From assembly GCF_900109295.1 (NCBI RefSeq), contig NZ_FOIZ01000003.1:15472-79471 (forward strand): a stretch of DNA of 64,000 nt. Reading direction: 5' to 3'. A program made the position numbers and the translations under genes. Below the pieces are notes generated by a model. The model saw nothing but the letters and a program-made list of their open reading frames with translations. It did not search any database and was not told the DNA's origin. Source of the DNA: Cognatiyoonia koreensis (lineage in GTDB: Bacteria; Pseudomonadota; Alphaproteobacteria; Rhodobacterales; Rhodobacteraceae). This document shows, in pieces, positions 62,541 through 64,000 of this stretch. Positions within the stretch are counted from its first letter, which is position 1; the number at the start of each line of letters is the position of its first letter.

Positions 62541-63767
62541 ATGAAAACAGATGTGCAGGTGGCGGTGATCGGTGGCGGGATTGTCGGCGTGTCGGTCTTG
62601 TATTGGCTGGCGAAACTGGGCTGGACTGACACCGTTCTTCTGGAACGCAGGGAACTGACGTCCGGATCCACTTGGCACGCCGCAGGCAACACCACGTATT
62701 TTGGACCCTATCCAAAGATGACAGCACTCTTTGCCGGGTCAATCCGCACCTATCTGCAAGCCGAACAGGAAACGGGACAATCGGTTGGCTTCCACGAAAC
62801 CGGCAGCCTTCGGCTTGCTGCGACGGCGCGCGAATTGGAACTGTTTCACGTCTACGCACCCAGATACGAAGCGCTCAATATTCCGTTTTACATCCGGAGC
62901 CCGGATGAAGTGGCAACGCTTCACCCCTTTGTCGATACCACTGCTAATTTCGGGGCGGCGCACACGCCAACCGATGGCCATGTAGACCCGACAGGGGCCA
63001 CGAACGCGCTGGCACAAGCCGCCAAACAGCATGGTGCATCAATCAAGCGGCACTGTCCTGTCAGTGCAATCTCTCAGGCGTCTGGAAAATGGGTTCTGGA
63101 AACGCCCAGCGGGACCGTAACAGCCAGGAATGTCGTTGTCGCAACATCTTTCTGGGCCCCTGAGATGCTGGCCCCCCTTGGCCTGAACCTGCCAGTTTTT
63201 CCGACCCAACATCATGAGATTATCACCGAAAGCCTGCCCGAGATTGCTGCGCTCGACAAAGAGCTGCCAGCCATTCGGGACAGTTGGGTATCCTGTAATG
63301 TGCGCCAGGAACGGGACGGATTACTTATCGGCATCTACGAAAAAGAACCTGAGTTCTGGGCACTGGACGGCATCCCGCCAGACTTCAAGGAAGACCTGCT
63401 GCCGCCAAACCTCGATCCGTTGATGCCGCATCTTGAACGGCTGATGGAGAGGATGCCGCTGTTTGCCGAGGCTGGCATCAAAGTCGCCAACAATGGACCG
63501 ATGTGCTTCACACCCGATGGATTGCCTTTGATCGGTCCGGTTCCCGAGATGGACGGTCTTTGGCTCGCTACGGGCTTCAATGTGGGTATCGGAACAGGCG
63601 GGGGCTCGGCGGAAATTCTGGCGAAATGGATGACATCCGGGCAGCCACCCAAAGGGCTTGACGCGATCCACGCGGACCGGTTTGGGAATGATCTCAGCAA
63701 AGACGCCGCCCTGGCTGCTATTCGAGACGTTTACGCGCACGGCTATCAGCTGCCTGACCATATTTAA
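62541..63767 (+). CDS. FAD-dependent oxidoreductase, DAO / dimethylglycine-dehydrogenase-like
   Basis: 408-aa flavoprotein of the D-amino-acid-oxidase superfamily. FAD loop VIGGGIVG at 9-16, SGSTWHAAGNTTYFGPYPKM as in dimethylglycine/sarcosine dehydrogenases, and C-terminal PDGLPLIGPVPEMDGLWLATGFN...GIGTGGG. It lacks the C-terminal GcvT domain of the full enzymes, so it is the short form. It is divergent from the guanidine operon. N-methylated amine substrates are possible. Confidence 0.84.
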   Translation: MKTDVQVAVIGGGIVGVSVLYWLAKLGWTDTVLLERRELTSGSTWHAAGNTTYFGPYPKMTALFAGSIRTYLQAEQETGQSVGFHETGSLRLAATARELELFHVYAPRYEALNIPFYIRSPDEVATLHPFVDTTANFGAAHTPTDGHVDPTGATNALAQAAKQHGASIKRHCPVSAISQASGKWVLETPSGTVTARNVVVATSFWAPEMLAPLGLNLPVFPTQHHEIITESLPEIAALDKELPAIRDSWVSCNVRQERDGLLIGIYEKEPEFWALDGIPPDFKEDLLPPNLDPLMPHLERLMERMPLFAEAGIKVANNGPMCFTPDGLPLIGPVPEMDGLWLATGFNVGIGTGGGSAEILAKWMTSGQPPKGLDAIHADRFGNDLSKDAALAAIRDVYAHGYQLPDHI

Positions 63768-64000
63768 GAGTACGGCGCATATTCAAAAGCCGAAATTAAT
63801 ATTATCTCAACCAACATCCGCATCTTACCAGTTCGTGCGCCCTGCAGCGAAAGTCGGCCCGTCTTATACCAGCCGTTCGTGGTCCGCGCAGCTTATGACC
63901 GCAGCGAGCCCTCTGGCATCCTTGTCTGGACGGCGATAATGGCGGACAGTGGGTTGAGATATCTGGACTGTGACCATGCCATTCTGCGACATCACGATCT
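63768..64000. other. Window end, unresolved
   Basis: 233 bases after the flavoprotein gene. No clear gene or terminator was recognised. Short frames here may be fragments; the stretch might hold decayed coding sequence, but nothing can be supported. Confidence 0.3.

Noticed and set aside
1..64000. CRISPR array, rRNA operon, insertion sequence or transposase
   Set aside because: No regularly spaced repeat-spacer pattern, rRNA stretch or transposase-like protein was found on either strand.

Overview
This is a high-GC (roughly 58-60%) chromosomal window from an alphaproteobacterium, most likely a Rhodobacterales / Roseobacter-group member of Loktanella or Yoonia type. That placement is inferred from gene content and order: an alpha operon of rpsM-rpsK-rpoA-rplQ without rpsD, an aapJQMP general amino-acid transporter, the rarA-crcB-rluA-family-ATP12 run, a luxRI pair beside rplQ, and a yidC-MOSC-yihA-argB block near rpmH-rnpA-yidD. 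No 16S rRNA is present to confirm it.

Layout. (1) 0-4.2 kb: a copper/thiol-redox cluster (cytochrome c, CopC, CopD, CsoR repressor, a DUF305 membrane protein, a glutaredoxin-MauE fusion and a DsbA-like protein), with a CsoR-type operator between the divergent csoR and DUF305 genes. (2) 4.3-9.0 kb: mixed accessory genes (an SDR, a broken AraC regulator, a DUF3140 / Rho_N pair, rpiB, a flavodoxin-domain protein, a TIGR02466 oxygenase-like protein). (3) 9.4-10.3 kb: an AT-richer, probably acquired gene with a TIR-like or deoxyribosyltransferase-like domain, directly in front of ribosomal genes. (4) 10.4-14.7 kb: the spc ribosomal run rpmC to rpmD. rplP and the S10 genes are not upstream. (5) 15.1-23.0 kb: a catabolic island that splits the spc operon. 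It holds a DUF2848 protein, 5-oxoprolinase PxpCBA, a TRAP transporter DctMQP, a D-glutamate-cyclase-like DUF1445 protein and a LysR regulator. A small membrane protein and a threonine ammonia-lyase follow. (6) 25.2-30.7 kb: the spc/alpha run resumes with rplO, secY, adk, rpsM, rpsK, rpoA and rplQ. (7) 30.7-32.2 kb: quorum sensing (luxR, luxI). (8) 32.2-40.6 kb: rarA, crcB, a pseudouridine synthase, the ATP12 chaperone and aapJQMP. (9) 40.6-50.2 kb: mostly minus-strand housekeeping genes (sixA-like, argB, yihA, yidC, ttcA, yidD, rnpA, rpmH), interrupted by three plus-strand envelope/unknown genes. (10) 50.5-54.1 kb: a TVP38 membrane protein, a MerA/Lpd-like flavoprotein and a histidine kinase. 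(11) tRNA-Arg(ACG) at 54.1 kb, followed to the window end by accessory genes: an OYE-like flavoenzyme, TetR plus a quinone-oxidoreductase-like enzyme, LysR plus two SnoaL-like proteins, an SDR without the usual Tyr/Lys, a second LysR, an isochorismatase-like hydrolase, an SMR guanidine exporter and a DAO-family flavoprotein.

How the parts work together. The island at 15-23 kb reads as one uptake-and-breakdown unit. TRAP proteins import a small acid, the DUF1445 enzyme would turn D-glutamate into 5-oxo-proline, and PxpABC would open 5-oxo-L-proline to glutamate using ATP. The most striking regulatory element is a two-hairpin guanidine-II (mini-ykkC) riboswitch in front of the SMR exporter and the isochorismatase-like hydrolase. 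The interrupted ribosomal segments each have a well-spaced sigma-70-like promoter where they restart, and their spacers repeatedly carry roughly 10-bp hairpins.
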